64,000 nt of DNA. It comes from Pithys albifrons albifrons (Eukaryota > Chordata > Aves > Passeriformes > Thamnophilidae). The translations under genes and the position numbers were made by a program. The notes under the pieces were generated by a model. It worked only from the letters and a program-made list of their open reading frames with translations. It was not told the origin of the DNA and searched no databases. Position 1 is the stretch's first letter; every line of letters begins with the position of its first letter. The stretch spans positions 4,462,195-4,526,194 of the forward strand of contig NC_092486.1 in the NCBI RefSeq assembly GCF_047495875.1. Reading direction: 5' to 3'. Positions 35,953-45,055 of this stretch are shown one piece after another.

Positions 35953-36080
35953 CTGGACAGGTGCCCATGCAAGCACATCCCTAAAACGGGAGCAGGGAGT
36001 GTGTGATGGGCAGAGGCTGGACAGGTGCCCATGCAAGCACATCCCTAAAACGGGAGCAGGGAGTGTGTGATGGGCAGGGG
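35953..36080. repeat. 64-bp tandem duplication (two copies)
   Basis: Copy one (35953-36016) and copy two (36017-36080) share the same 64-bp unit beginning 'ctggacaggtgccc' and differ at one base near the end (gcagagg versus gcagggg). Near-identity implies a recent duplication or a copy-number-variable minisatellite. Flanks are unique. It lies at the edge of the CpG-enriched patch. Confidence 0.95.
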
Positions 36081-37159
36081 CACGACAGCAGGACCCTGCA
36101 GGGTAACCCTGGGCACAGCACCTTTAGCTCTGCATCGCAGGCTCCTCGCAGGGCAGGTGGTGACATCCTGCCTCCCACTGAGCCTCACCTGCTCGGGATG
36201 CAAACCCTGTGGAAGGCACAGCTGCCTGCACAGCTCATCGATCCCATGGCCAGGAAAAGGGTATTGATTCAGGATGGAATTTCAAAAAGGGCTGTAGGTG
36301 GAGTTTGCTGAAAAATGGAATCTCCTTTGCCCAACACCTTTGTGTTTCAGGCACACACTTTGATGGATTTTTCTTTACACCTGCCATGTAAAGTTCTACA
36401 CAAAATTGTGTTTAAATAAGATATTAAGCAATGCAGTCCAGAGCAAAAGCTGTGGAGAAGGGCAGAAGGGCACTAGGGGATGGGGAAAGGATGGGAAACG
36501 ACAAAGGAGAACAGGCAGTGACATCTGTCACTAGTATTTTATAAGTTAAAAATTCAGCATAATCTCCTGCCACCCTGTCCGCTATGCTGAGTTCCAACAG
36601 CAACAGAATTGTCATGATTTCTACATGAATTAATTCAAATCTCTCTTTGCATGATATGGCGTAAGAAAGGGGCCATCTGGTTTATGTTCAGGGTGTCAGA
36701 ACCACTCATACCAGCACACTTGCAGAGTGCAAGATGTAAGTTGACTGCACATATTAATGTCTCCTTACCCTCTGCCTCCCTGGGCCCCGGTGCTGTTGTC
36801 CCATTATGGTGCTGCCATTTACACTGTCAATAGCAATAATGACACTAATGCAGTGCCTGGCATGCACACAGGACCTCCCCTTACAACTGTGCCCGAGTCT
36901 TGCTCACCAGCACAGACACTGTACTGGTTCCTTCACCTGTGGGAGGCTCAGGATGGTGCTGTGACCAAGTTAGGAGTGGCCAAATAAAAGCTTGTCCAGC
37001 TTCCACAGAATCAGTGTCTAACTAGTGACCTGCTTCACACACAGAGTGTTGGCTTCCCTCAGAATGTAGAAATAATCATCCACTGGGATGTTGGGAAGAA
37101 ACATCATGTGTGTGGAGCTCTGCCCATTCCACTGGGAATGACCCCTGGCAGTGAGGGGA
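36081..37159. other. Non-coding DNA
   Basis: Frames at 36003-36311 and 36757-36987 match no protein. An AT-rich stretch at 36500-36680 ('acatgaattaattcaaatc' near 36624) could be a small regulatory island. No transposons were seen. Confidence 0.55.
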
Positions 37160-37520
37160 ATGTTAAATTGTGGCTCTCAGATTAGAAGCCTGTGATAATA
37201 ACTTGGATTATGGTAATCTGTGACTGGGGTCTCTGTGGGTGATGACATCACACAGATTTACACTGCACAATTTTCCTGGGTGCATCAATTTTTACCTGAA
37301 TGATTAGTCCTCATAACACCCTAAACCAGTGCAGTGCTTGCAATTCCCAGGTAATTGCAGGGAAAGAAAAATTATCAAGAAAATGGGTCTTTTTGGGCTG
37401 TAAACAAGCGCACCAGATTTCATTTAATTGTTATAGCAATTTCTGTTTTGCTTGTGTCACATCTTGGTGACAAACTGGTTCACTATCATTTTTCCAGCAG
37501 TTAGTTGAGTATCCAAAAGC
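37160..37520. promoter_or_regulatory. Candidate conserved non-coding element
   Basis: Complex AT-leaning sequence contains 'ataataacttggattatgg' near 37195, 'gggtgatgacatcacac' near 37238 (an ATGACATCA-like bZIP half site) and 'tttcatttaattgttatagc' near 37420. Open frames are very short throughout. The call is from texture only. Confidence 0.35.
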
Positions 37521-37804
37521 TAAGTGGAATTTGGTAGGTTTGCTAAGAGAAGTCACCAAAGCCCCACATTCTGTTCCCTTGGCTGGATGAGAGAGGCTCA
37601 GGAGAGTGGGGGGAAAGTCCCAAAGCAGAAAAGCCTCATCTAGAACAGATTAGCTCTGTTTGTATTGCAAAGTCTCTGGCTCAAGTGAGAGGAGGTTTTG
37701 CTTAGAAATATTGTTTCAGCATGAATTTATCTTCAAATGAACTTTGTGGTAAATAGAATTCAAACATGAGCTTAAATTTAAGGTCTTATTTAAGTGCTTT
37801 TCTA
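37521..37804. other. Non-coding DNA
   Basis: No gene is recognised. The segment links the candidate element before it to the repeat remnant after it; 37730-37800 is AT-rich. Confidence 0.5.
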
Positions 37805-37840
37805 CTTCACTTGCCAGCTGAGGATCTGGCCTGGGCTTTG
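37805..37840 (+). repeat. Probable ancient sauropsid repeat remnant
   Basis: The string 'cttgccagctgaggatctgg' followed by 'cctggg' closely matches the end of a dispersed reptilian repeat typically read as 'tttacaccagctgaggatctggccc'. The same family end seems present at 41900 in a more diverged form. Only the terminal ~35 bp is recognisable. Confidence 0.45.
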
Positions 37841-39154
37841 AGTATCTCTAGGGAGAAGAAACAGATTAATGAGATTAGAACATTTTAAATCACTGTTGTA
37901 CTTCCCTGGGCTTCATGATCTTTCTAATACCTTGTTTCCACAGACCCTCTGAAGTGTGTTGGCTGGGTGCTGATAGACAGGGATGATGAAAATAGGGTTT
38001 GCTTGAGCATCCTTTCAGGTTTGGGAACATATTCCATGGCCTGTGGGTATGTTCAGTCTCATGCGTCAACGTGTGTTTAATCTCTTTGCTTTATGAAATC
38101 CAGCATGTGAGTGCTTCACTCTCCACCTTATGGGCCTCATTTCCTTCCTGAGCTTTGCATCAGATATTTTGTAATCAGGCCAGTAAGACCAAATATGTGG
38201 TCAAGGAAGATGGGAAGGAGTGACCTGGGAACAGACAGGGCTTCACCCAGAAAGCTGGAACTTCAGTAGGATCCGGAATGGGACCTTTTGGCAATTCCTC
38301 CTGGCACATCCACACTCACTCCCACAACTTCACAGGCAAAAGGCAAATATCTGACAGAAAGCTTTGCAGTTTTTTCTTCCTAATTCAGAAATAAGCCCTC
38401 TCTGCAGCAGTGCAGGCAGGGAATCTGAGGCCTGTGAGCTCATCCTTCACTTGTTGACACACAATGGTTTTGTTTCCATGATGATGGGATGTGAAGCTCC
38501 CCACAGAATTCAAAGCTCCCCTTGGAGTGCAGGGCAGGAAGAAGTGGATTGTCCATTTGTGGGTGCAGCAGCTTTAAAAGGGAAACTGAGCCATTGCCAC
38601 AGACTGGAGTTTCCCAGAGCTGAAGTTCTCCATGAATACAATTAATCTGTTCCTCAAAGGCTTTATTTGGAGCAAAGCAGCAAGAAGCCCAAACCACTCA
38701 AAATGTCAACATTCCTAGGATTGCTTTTGTCCAGAGATCTTCCTCAAGGCAGATTTCCTTGGGACTTTAATTGTGTGTTCATCTCTTGCAGCCCTGGCAG
38801 CTCAGGGTTGGAAAAGCCCCATGGAAGGATGTAGGAGGAAAGCTGGGAGTGTTGTAAGTTGTGCTGCTGGTTCCTCCTGGTCACATAGTCCCTCCTCAGC
38901 CAGGAGCAGGGGCAACATATGGAGAGATGAGAGGACAATGTGGTGCTAACAGGGGAGGGTGAAGCACCAAAAGAAACCAACAATCTTGTTCAACCCAATC
39001 TTGTTCATATACACAAAGTGGAACATCTTTAGTGCAGAGTTGCCCAGAAATGCAGCCAGAGTGAGGGGCTCTCTCTCACACCCTGCAGGCAGATCTTGTG
39101 TAGGGCCAGGACAAACCCTGCAGGAAATGCAAACCCTACTCACAGCTCTGTTTC
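37841..39154. other. Non-coding DNA
   Basis: No gene is recognised. Frames at 38364-38645 (plus, 93 codons) and 38440-38697 (minus, 85 codons) overlap on opposite strands. Near 38981 a duplicated 'tcttgttca' word gives a small local repeat. Confidence 0.55.
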
Positions 39155-39260
39155 CTGCACTGAAAGAGTAATTATAATTAAAAATAAATCACCACTGCTT
39201 TTAGTTTGATGAAATTGCCACTTCTATTAAGAGCACCTCGAGCTGACTGTAAATCATTAT
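39155..39260. promoter_or_regulatory. Candidate conserved non-coding element
   Basis: A short AT-rich island contains 'gagtaattataattaaaaat' near 39166 and 'tgtaaatcattatctgc' near 39248, with a retained CpG in 'cacctcgagctg' near 39236. It is compact and repeat-free. Confidence 0.35.
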
Positions 39261-39794
39261 CTGCAGGATGACACTGTGGGGTTTAGGACTTTGGATGGGC
39301 TAAAGAATGTGTTGTGCTGCAGTTGGGAAGGGAAAGGGGGAAAGGTGAATCACAGGTGGGTGAGCACAGCATGTTCTTGTACTCTGAGAGGCCTGGAGTT
39401 CATAAGAAAAGAAATTAGCACTTCTGAAAAAAACCTGATTAATGCAAAGTTACTCCCTACTACTCAATTCATCTGCCTTAATGGGATGTGGGAGTCAGTT
39501 TTGACTTGCTGGCCAAAGGATGTTCTCCCAAAGACATGAACTTAACTGACAGCCATCGCTTTCGCTCTTTTTTGTTCCTTTTAATGTGTCAAAGCTCAGC
39601 TGCTCTCCAGAACTGTTAGAAGTTCAGAATGGCAACGGTTTTGGTTTCTAAAAGCAGTTTCTGAAGTTGCATCCTGTTTGCAGTTATGGTGGCTGAGGGG
39701 AAAGGAGAGCTCGAGCCCATGAATCCTGAACCTTGGGGTTTATGATGCTGCAGAAACACTGTTGAGCACAAGGCCTGATCTGGAAACCCATTTA
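39261..39794. other. Non-coding DNA
   Basis: Frames of 87 codons (39276-39539 plus) and 141 codons (39616-40041 minus) show no domain. The sequence near 39540-39570 keeps two CpGs ('catcgctttcgctc'). Confidence 0.55.
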
Positions 39795-39890
39795 GGACAT
39801 GCACGACTTTGAGCACATAAATAGTTGCAGAGAAGTCAATGGGACATAAATTTATGAATTTGCCTAAGTGCTTTGCTGGATCTTTGCCGA
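39795..39890 (+). repeat. Probable ancient sauropsid (CR1-like) repeat remnant
   Basis: The blocks 'gagaagtcaatgggacataa' and 'tgcctaagtgctttgctgga', followed by 'tct', track a familiar reptile/bird repeat tail ('ttgaagtcaatgggact ... taagtgctttgctggatcggg'). Both blocks appear in the right order and spacing, so I prefer real homology to chance. It is old and diverged. Confidence 0.55.
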
Positions 39891-41263
39891 AGGAACCACT
39901 TACCATGAGCTTCAATAACAGGATCAGAGCCCTGTTAATGAGCAAACCTCTGGAGCAGAGATGTGAGATCCAGCTCTGGGCTGTATCTGTTCTGCTCAGC
40001 CTGATTTCATCTCCACGGAAACTCACCCTGCTGGGTGACATTTCTGTCCCTTGCCTTTTCCAAAAAGTGATTTACAATTTCCATTTTATGCTTGTGAGTG
40101 CAACAGGGCAGTGCAGGATGGGAAGCAGCAGCCACAGCAATCTGGGGGTGGTGCAATCCAGAGCTCAGTTCCAGAGGGCAGGCACTGGGAAAGCCTTTTT
40201 TCTAGAAAAAGGCACTTCCAGATTTTCCTCTGTGAATTGTGGCTTTCGCCTTCCACTTTTCTCTTTTGAAATTCTTTAGCAGCAGAGGAGGCTGACCAGG
40301 AAAGAGAAACATGAATGACTAAGATCAGTCAATATTGTCAGGTCTCTACACGCTCCATTAGTGCTGGCTGGCCCCAGAAATGCAGATTTCACTGTGCAAA
40401 AGATCATAAATCACTTTAGGAGGCAGCAGCTGGGGTGGGGATGCTGGGAAAGGAGGAGAGGGGGGCTCAGACACACAGGGCCAGGTCAGAGCCATGCAGA
40501 TGGACTGGCTGAGGCAGATCAGGACTCCACTGCACAAGGCATAGCACAAAACTAGAATAAAAACAGGGCCTGTGCCATCAGGATGTACAAGGTATGTAAA
40601 ACAGGAGCATGGCAATGGGACAGGGCTGCAATGCCTTTGATCTGGAGCCAGTTTTTGTACTGGAGTTTCATTTAAGACAGAAAGCAGCAGTGGCCCTTGG
40701 GAGCTCACAGAACAGCGTGATGCAGAACATGCATTTGCTGAGTGTCACTTTGAGCCATTCAGCAGATATGGGTATATTTAATAAATCTCTGTCAGAATTC
40801 TTGCACTTAGAAAGAGAAGTGTTGTTGCAGATAGTTTTTATGTGTCATTCTGTGTAGACATTTGTTTCAATCAAGTAAGAAACGCCACCACATCACAATG
40901 AAACTTTCCCAAAGTCTCTCTCTGTGACCCAGAACTGGCCACTGCCACTGGCTGGAGAGGAGAACACCCTCCATTTGTTTTCTCTTGGGTGCCCAGGAGG
41001 TGTTGTCTGGAAGTAAAGCATCAGAAGGGGAGAAGATGCTGGGAGTATGGCAGCCCCTCAGTTCCCAGAGCCCCTTGGGGGGGCTCAGCTCCTGCCCAGC
41101 AGCTCCAAGGGGTCCCCAGCTGAAGCAGCAGCAGGAATGATGAGCAGAAACATGGGATCTACTGAATCAGTGTTAACTGAGGAGTGTCAGGAAACAAAAT
41201 ACTTGGAAGGTTTAATTTATGGAGTTTTAATTCATGGAGATTGTGGAGTCAGATATTCCAGTG
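39891..41263. other. Non-coding DNA
   Basis: The plus frame at 39839-40279 (146 codons) starts inside the old repeat and matches no family. The minus frame at 40358-40708 (116 codons) is Ser/Pro-rich from composition. Near 41165-41260 the sequence is AT-rich and leads into a CR1 fragment, but I cannot say it belongs to it. Confidence 0.55.
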
Positions 41264-41345
41264 GTGGGCTTGGCAGTGCTGGGGTAACAGCTGGACTCAA
41301 TGATTTGGAGGTTTTTCCCAACCTAAAAGTTTCCATGATTGTGTA
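41264..41345 (+). mobile_element. CR1 LINE 3'-end fragment (diverged)
   Basis: The order 'gggcttggcagtgctggggt', 'aacagctggactcaatgatt', 'tggaggtttttcccaaccta' and 'tttccatgatt' matches a CR1 subfamily 3' end ('ggttggactcgatgatctta' then 'ggtcttttccaacc'). It is more diverged than the copies near 52-53 kb. The plus frame at 41047-41421 spans it and is therefore not a gene. Confidence 0.85.
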
Positions 41346-41469
41346 TATTGTGAGGGAACTTTGGGATTGTTTTCTAGAAGTAAATCTCAAAACTTTTCCA
41401 GAATTCCCAGGGAGTTTGTAGGTTAAAGGACCTTCAGTCCTTCCCATTCTCACAGCATCCTCCGCTGTG

Positions 41470-41800
41470 GTTCACACAGAGCTGTGTTAACATGAGTCTG
41501 GAATATCTCAGCACATAATTATTTATCCTTCAATAAAACAAAGAAAACCGTGTCTGAATCTGACTAATATCCCCTCCTCAGCCTGCCAAGTGGGGCCTTG
41601 TGTTTTCAGCACTGCAAAGCAAGCCTGACTCGCTGCATATTTTGTGTTGCCATGGTTTATGTCCAAATGCAAGGATTTAATTTTGTCCGTCATCAAGCCG
41701 TGGTTTCCATATGACTCCAGTGCATTCCTTCCCTCCTCCTGCTGTTCTGACAGACGACAGAATTGAATTAAACATTCCAACTACCACGCTGAAAACTCAG
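41470..41800. promoter_or_regulatory. Strong candidate conserved non-coding element
   Basis: This complex, repeat-free island is bounded by AT-rich sequence. It has 'gcacataattatttatcctt' near 41511, 'gactcgctgcatattttgtg' near 41627, 'tttgtccgtcatcaagccgt' near 41682 and 'acagacgacagaattgaatt' near 41750. At least five CpGs persist. The combination is typical of vertebrate developmental enhancers; it is inferred, not shown. Confidence 0.45.
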
Positions 41801-41827
41801 GAGCTTATGTTCCTCTGGCTTTGGAGA

Positions 41828-41915
41828 TCAAGGGGCAGATCTTAACAGGTACAAATTGTCTTCAGCACAGCTATGAAAATTTACACCATTTACCCCAGCT
41901 GAGGTACAGTCTGGG
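41828..41915. repeat. Ancient sauropsid repeat with inverted-repeat structure
   Basis: It begins 'tcaaggggcagatctta' and ends 'ccccagctgaggtacagtct' then 'ggg'. In between, 'gtacaaattg' and 'gctatgaaaatttacacc' are roughly reverse-complementary around a central 'agcacagct'. The pattern follows a widely dispersed reptilian palindromic repeat ('cagatcctcagctggtgtaaattggcatagct ...' and its complement). Both arms are diverged. It may be a non-autonomous element or an old CR1-associated tail. Confidence 0.5.
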
Positions 41916-43957
41916 ATGTCTTCATTTCCCTGTACAATCCCAAGAAGAGAGATAAAGCAGGACTGAGAAATAAGACAAACTCTCACTTTTGAGTGTGCCT
42001 GGCCATTCTGAGTGATGATTTTTGTGTTTCCTCCTGGAGCAGTTGCTGACCAGTCCAACTTATGCCTCTGTGAGCCAGTGAAGAGAAACCCCTCCACATA
42101 TTTCTGCCCTAACTGCAGCCTGCTCTGCATCCCAGCCAACTCCAATTTCATGGTATCAACATTTAAAAACAGCCAGTCCCCAGGCTCTGCCTTGCTGAGA
42201 CTGGGAGCAGAAAAATGACCAGTTCCTTCTCAAAACACCGGCTGGAGTTTCAAAGGGGCCTGAGGGGATTACACACACATATCCCACTTTGAAATTTAAG
42301 CTCTGGATCTTGAAAGAATAAGGTTTATTCCACCACTTCACACCCTGAAGGGACAGCTCATTGCCTGGGATTGCTGTGATGTCATCCCGTCAGGGAACTG
42401 TTCCAGATGAAGTCAGTGCACGGTCCTGGGCCTTTTTGTGACCCCATCAGAGCAGCAGTGCTGTCACCTGGGCTGGTGGCTTTCCAAATGCTCTGAGTAA
42501 CAGCAGTTCCCTGACTGTCTGTCCTTGCTGCTCAGTCCATGCCTTGGGAACACAGGTACTGTTAAGTGTTGGAAAATCCCACTGGGGGGGAAGAGGAGAT
42601 GGATCCACTGTCCTCAGGATGGGGAAAAAAGAGTCCTGGAGGATGATAGCAACGATCCAGCTGCAAGTCAACACCATTCCTGGGTTTAGGCAGGAACTCT
42701 GGCAGGTTTTGGAGTGTTGGGATTTTGCCCTGGATTAACAGTCTCCAGAGTGACTGTTGTCAGGATTTGGTAGGTGTGGTGATGCTGTTGGTGCCAACAG
42801 CCCAGGAGAGGGGAAGTGAGACCTGCTGAGACTGGGGAAGGAAACAAATTTGTATTAATTAGAAGCAAATGCTGTTTGTTGGGTAATGGGCTCCAAAGCA
42901 GATGTTTGTCCAAATAGCCAAGAGCTGGGTCATCTCCAAGCAAAAGTGATAAATAGTAGGAAAGATGTCTCTTGTTGTTTCATGTTTTCTCGGGTCAAAG
43001 CCACATGTTCAGTGCTGGAAGTACCAGGAGTGACACATCTTGTGTCCTGTGTGACACTCCTGCTGTGCCCCTGCCCCCCAGAGCCAGGAAAGGCAGAGCC
43101 CTGGCCAGCACGAGCTGCTGGACAGGCATTTACAGACAATCCTGAGGCAGAGCCTGGTGGTCTTGTCTCCCCTGTGACCAAATCCCTTCCATTTTAACCC
43201 CATGAACAGCACCAGCACCTCTGTGAATCTCCATCCTGCACCAGAGCCAGCACAACAAGGGCAGGCATTTCTTCCAGGGTACATCCCAAGGGGGTGAGGA
43301 AAGATGTGCATCCTTCTGTGACCCAACCTTTCTGAACAAATTCAGTTTTTCCAGGTAAGCTTCCTGCTTTTAATTAATGTTGACACCTAAATTTCGGATG
43401 CCTAATTCATATAATGCCCTTTAATAAATTAACCACAGCCTTCAGTTCAGGCAAGTCTTCACATTTCACTCTGAACATGGAACAGAAATACATGGAATCA
43501 GCAATTTTCAGAGAGATGTATCTTTGTTTCCAGAGTGGATGTGACCTGAAGATTTCCTCCTACACCTCCATGTGTAACATCCCCCCCCAAACACCCTCTG
43601 ACCATGACCTGGTGTTTTATTCATGATGTGGTACAAGTACCTAAACACCTGTGGGTTCAGTTCCCAGCACATAAATGAGCACAGCTAAATAAAGATATGG
43701 ATTTACATTCCCTGTGATTCAGAGTTTACAAATGGGTTATGATGAGACACCTCCCCAGGAACATTGTCCTTGGTTTGTACTTAAATTGCCTGACAAATAA
43801 TCTAAGTAAACATTAAAAAAAAAATGGGTGTGTTGTTCATCTTGGGTTGTCCCCACGTGACTGTCCTCATGTGTGTGTAGATACTTAGGGAAGTGTTTTG
43901 TATCTTGAAGATGTGTGTGCTAGGACAAAAAGCCTATATTTAAAATTAATTTGTGTA
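41916..43957. other. Non-coding DNA
   Basis: No gene is recognised. Frames of up to 105 codons (42886-43339, both strands) overlap each other. Small AT-rich patches occur near 42845-42870 and 43365-43440 ('cttttaattaatgttgac' near 43368). A9 and C8 homopolymers lie near 43814 and 43581. Confidence 0.55.
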
Positions 43958-44059
43958 AATACACATGTGCATGAAAAGCCACCCTGTTACAGACACACAT
44001 GGAGTCACATACATATGTGCATGTATAATCCTGTTTGTATACACAAACACACACAAATT
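43958..44059. repeat. Degenerate CA/TG-rich repeat
   Basis: Interrupted CA, ACAT and TGTGCATG units with near-palindromic 'acatatgtgcatgtat' mark a decayed dinucleotide repeat. Some segments may form cruciform or Z-prone DNA. No gene. Confidence 0.6.
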
Positions 44060-44505
44060 ATGTACAGAAAATTAAGCATATGCCCATCTCACCCCCAGTG
44101 ATGCATCCCTCCAAAGAACATCAAACCTGTTTGTGTCAACACACAGAGCTCTCAGCTCAGGAGATATTGATATAGACACACCATGAAAAGCAGAGGTCTC
44201 TGTACCTGTGGGGGTGATTACTTATTTATGCATCATCCCCACACCCCTGTGATGCTCCCTCCTGCTGTAATCTCTGTCCCTCCCAGGCAGAATTCCCTAG
44301 CCAGAATCCTCTGATCTTTGCCCTCTTTTCCTTCAAATTAAATTTCAACTTTTTTTAAATCTCTGCTGAGTGACAAGCCAGTGCCAGAACTGTCTTTTAA
44401 TACACAAAAGCATAAATAATGCCATCCATCAGAGCTGTCACTCAGCAAGATGGATTGCTACTTGTCCAGACACTGGAATGACACAGAAGTGAAAGTTAGA
44501 AACTG
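44060..44505. other. Non-coding DNA
   Basis: No gene is recognised. The segment holds AT-rich patches near 44330-44420 ('tcaaattaaatttcaac' near 44334). The minus frame at 44438-44707 includes a lysine run that is simply the antisense of the adjacent poly-T. Confidence 0.5.
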
Positions 44506-44567
44506 TCTCTTTTCTTTGCTTGCTTTCTTTTTCTTCTTCTCTCTCCCCTTTTTTTTTTTTTTTTTTT
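44506..44567. repeat. Polypyrimidine tract ending in T19
   Basis: A TTC/CTT-rich stretch of about 43 bases leads into 19 consecutive T bases (44549-44567). Read on the other strand this is poly(A) followed by purines. It could be the decayed tail of a minus-strand retroposon, but none was recognised downstream. Homopolymer length may be unreliable in an assembly. Confidence 0.85.
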
Positions 44568-44574
44568 ATTTGCT

Positions 44575-45055
44575 GGACTGCTTGATTCTGATTAATGGTG
44601 CTGTCAGGGAGGGATTCCGCTTGCCCGGATAATGAGTCAGGAATGTATTCCCTGTCACAAACACAGCAGATGTCAGGGGCAGAAGGGCCCGGGAATGCCA
44701 GAAACAATATACAGTTTCTTCCTAGTCCCCTGACAGGCCAATATGCTGCACAAGGTCTAATTTATGTAGACAAAATGCAGGCAAGGGGCTGTAGCAGCAG
44801 AGAAACTGTGAGCAAGTGTGGAGTACAATGCAGGGAGAGAGGGAGGGAGGTAATGAAGGCGAGCAGTGGGACTCAATAGCACTGCATCAAACGGCCTTAA
44901 CAAGAATGGCCCAGGACCACTTTGACTCCATTAAAGTGCACTTTACATCATTACAGAGAGAAATCAAACAGGGCAGAGGGCTTCTGTTCCTTTTAATGGC
45001 TCGATTAGGTTATTCACTCATCGGCATTCGCAGCTGTCATAGCGGAGCAGGCACT
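44575..45055. promoter_or_regulatory. Candidate conserved non-coding element
   Basis: Complex sequence with retained CpGs ('ttccgcttgcccgg' near 44616, 'tcaaacggcc' near 44887) is followed by 'ccattaaagtgcactttaca' near 44928 and 'ttaatggctcgattaggtta' near 44993, then 'ctcatcggcattcgcagctg' near 45018. It is repeat-free apart from a short GGGA patch near 44835. The texture fits an enhancer; not tested. Confidence 0.4.
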
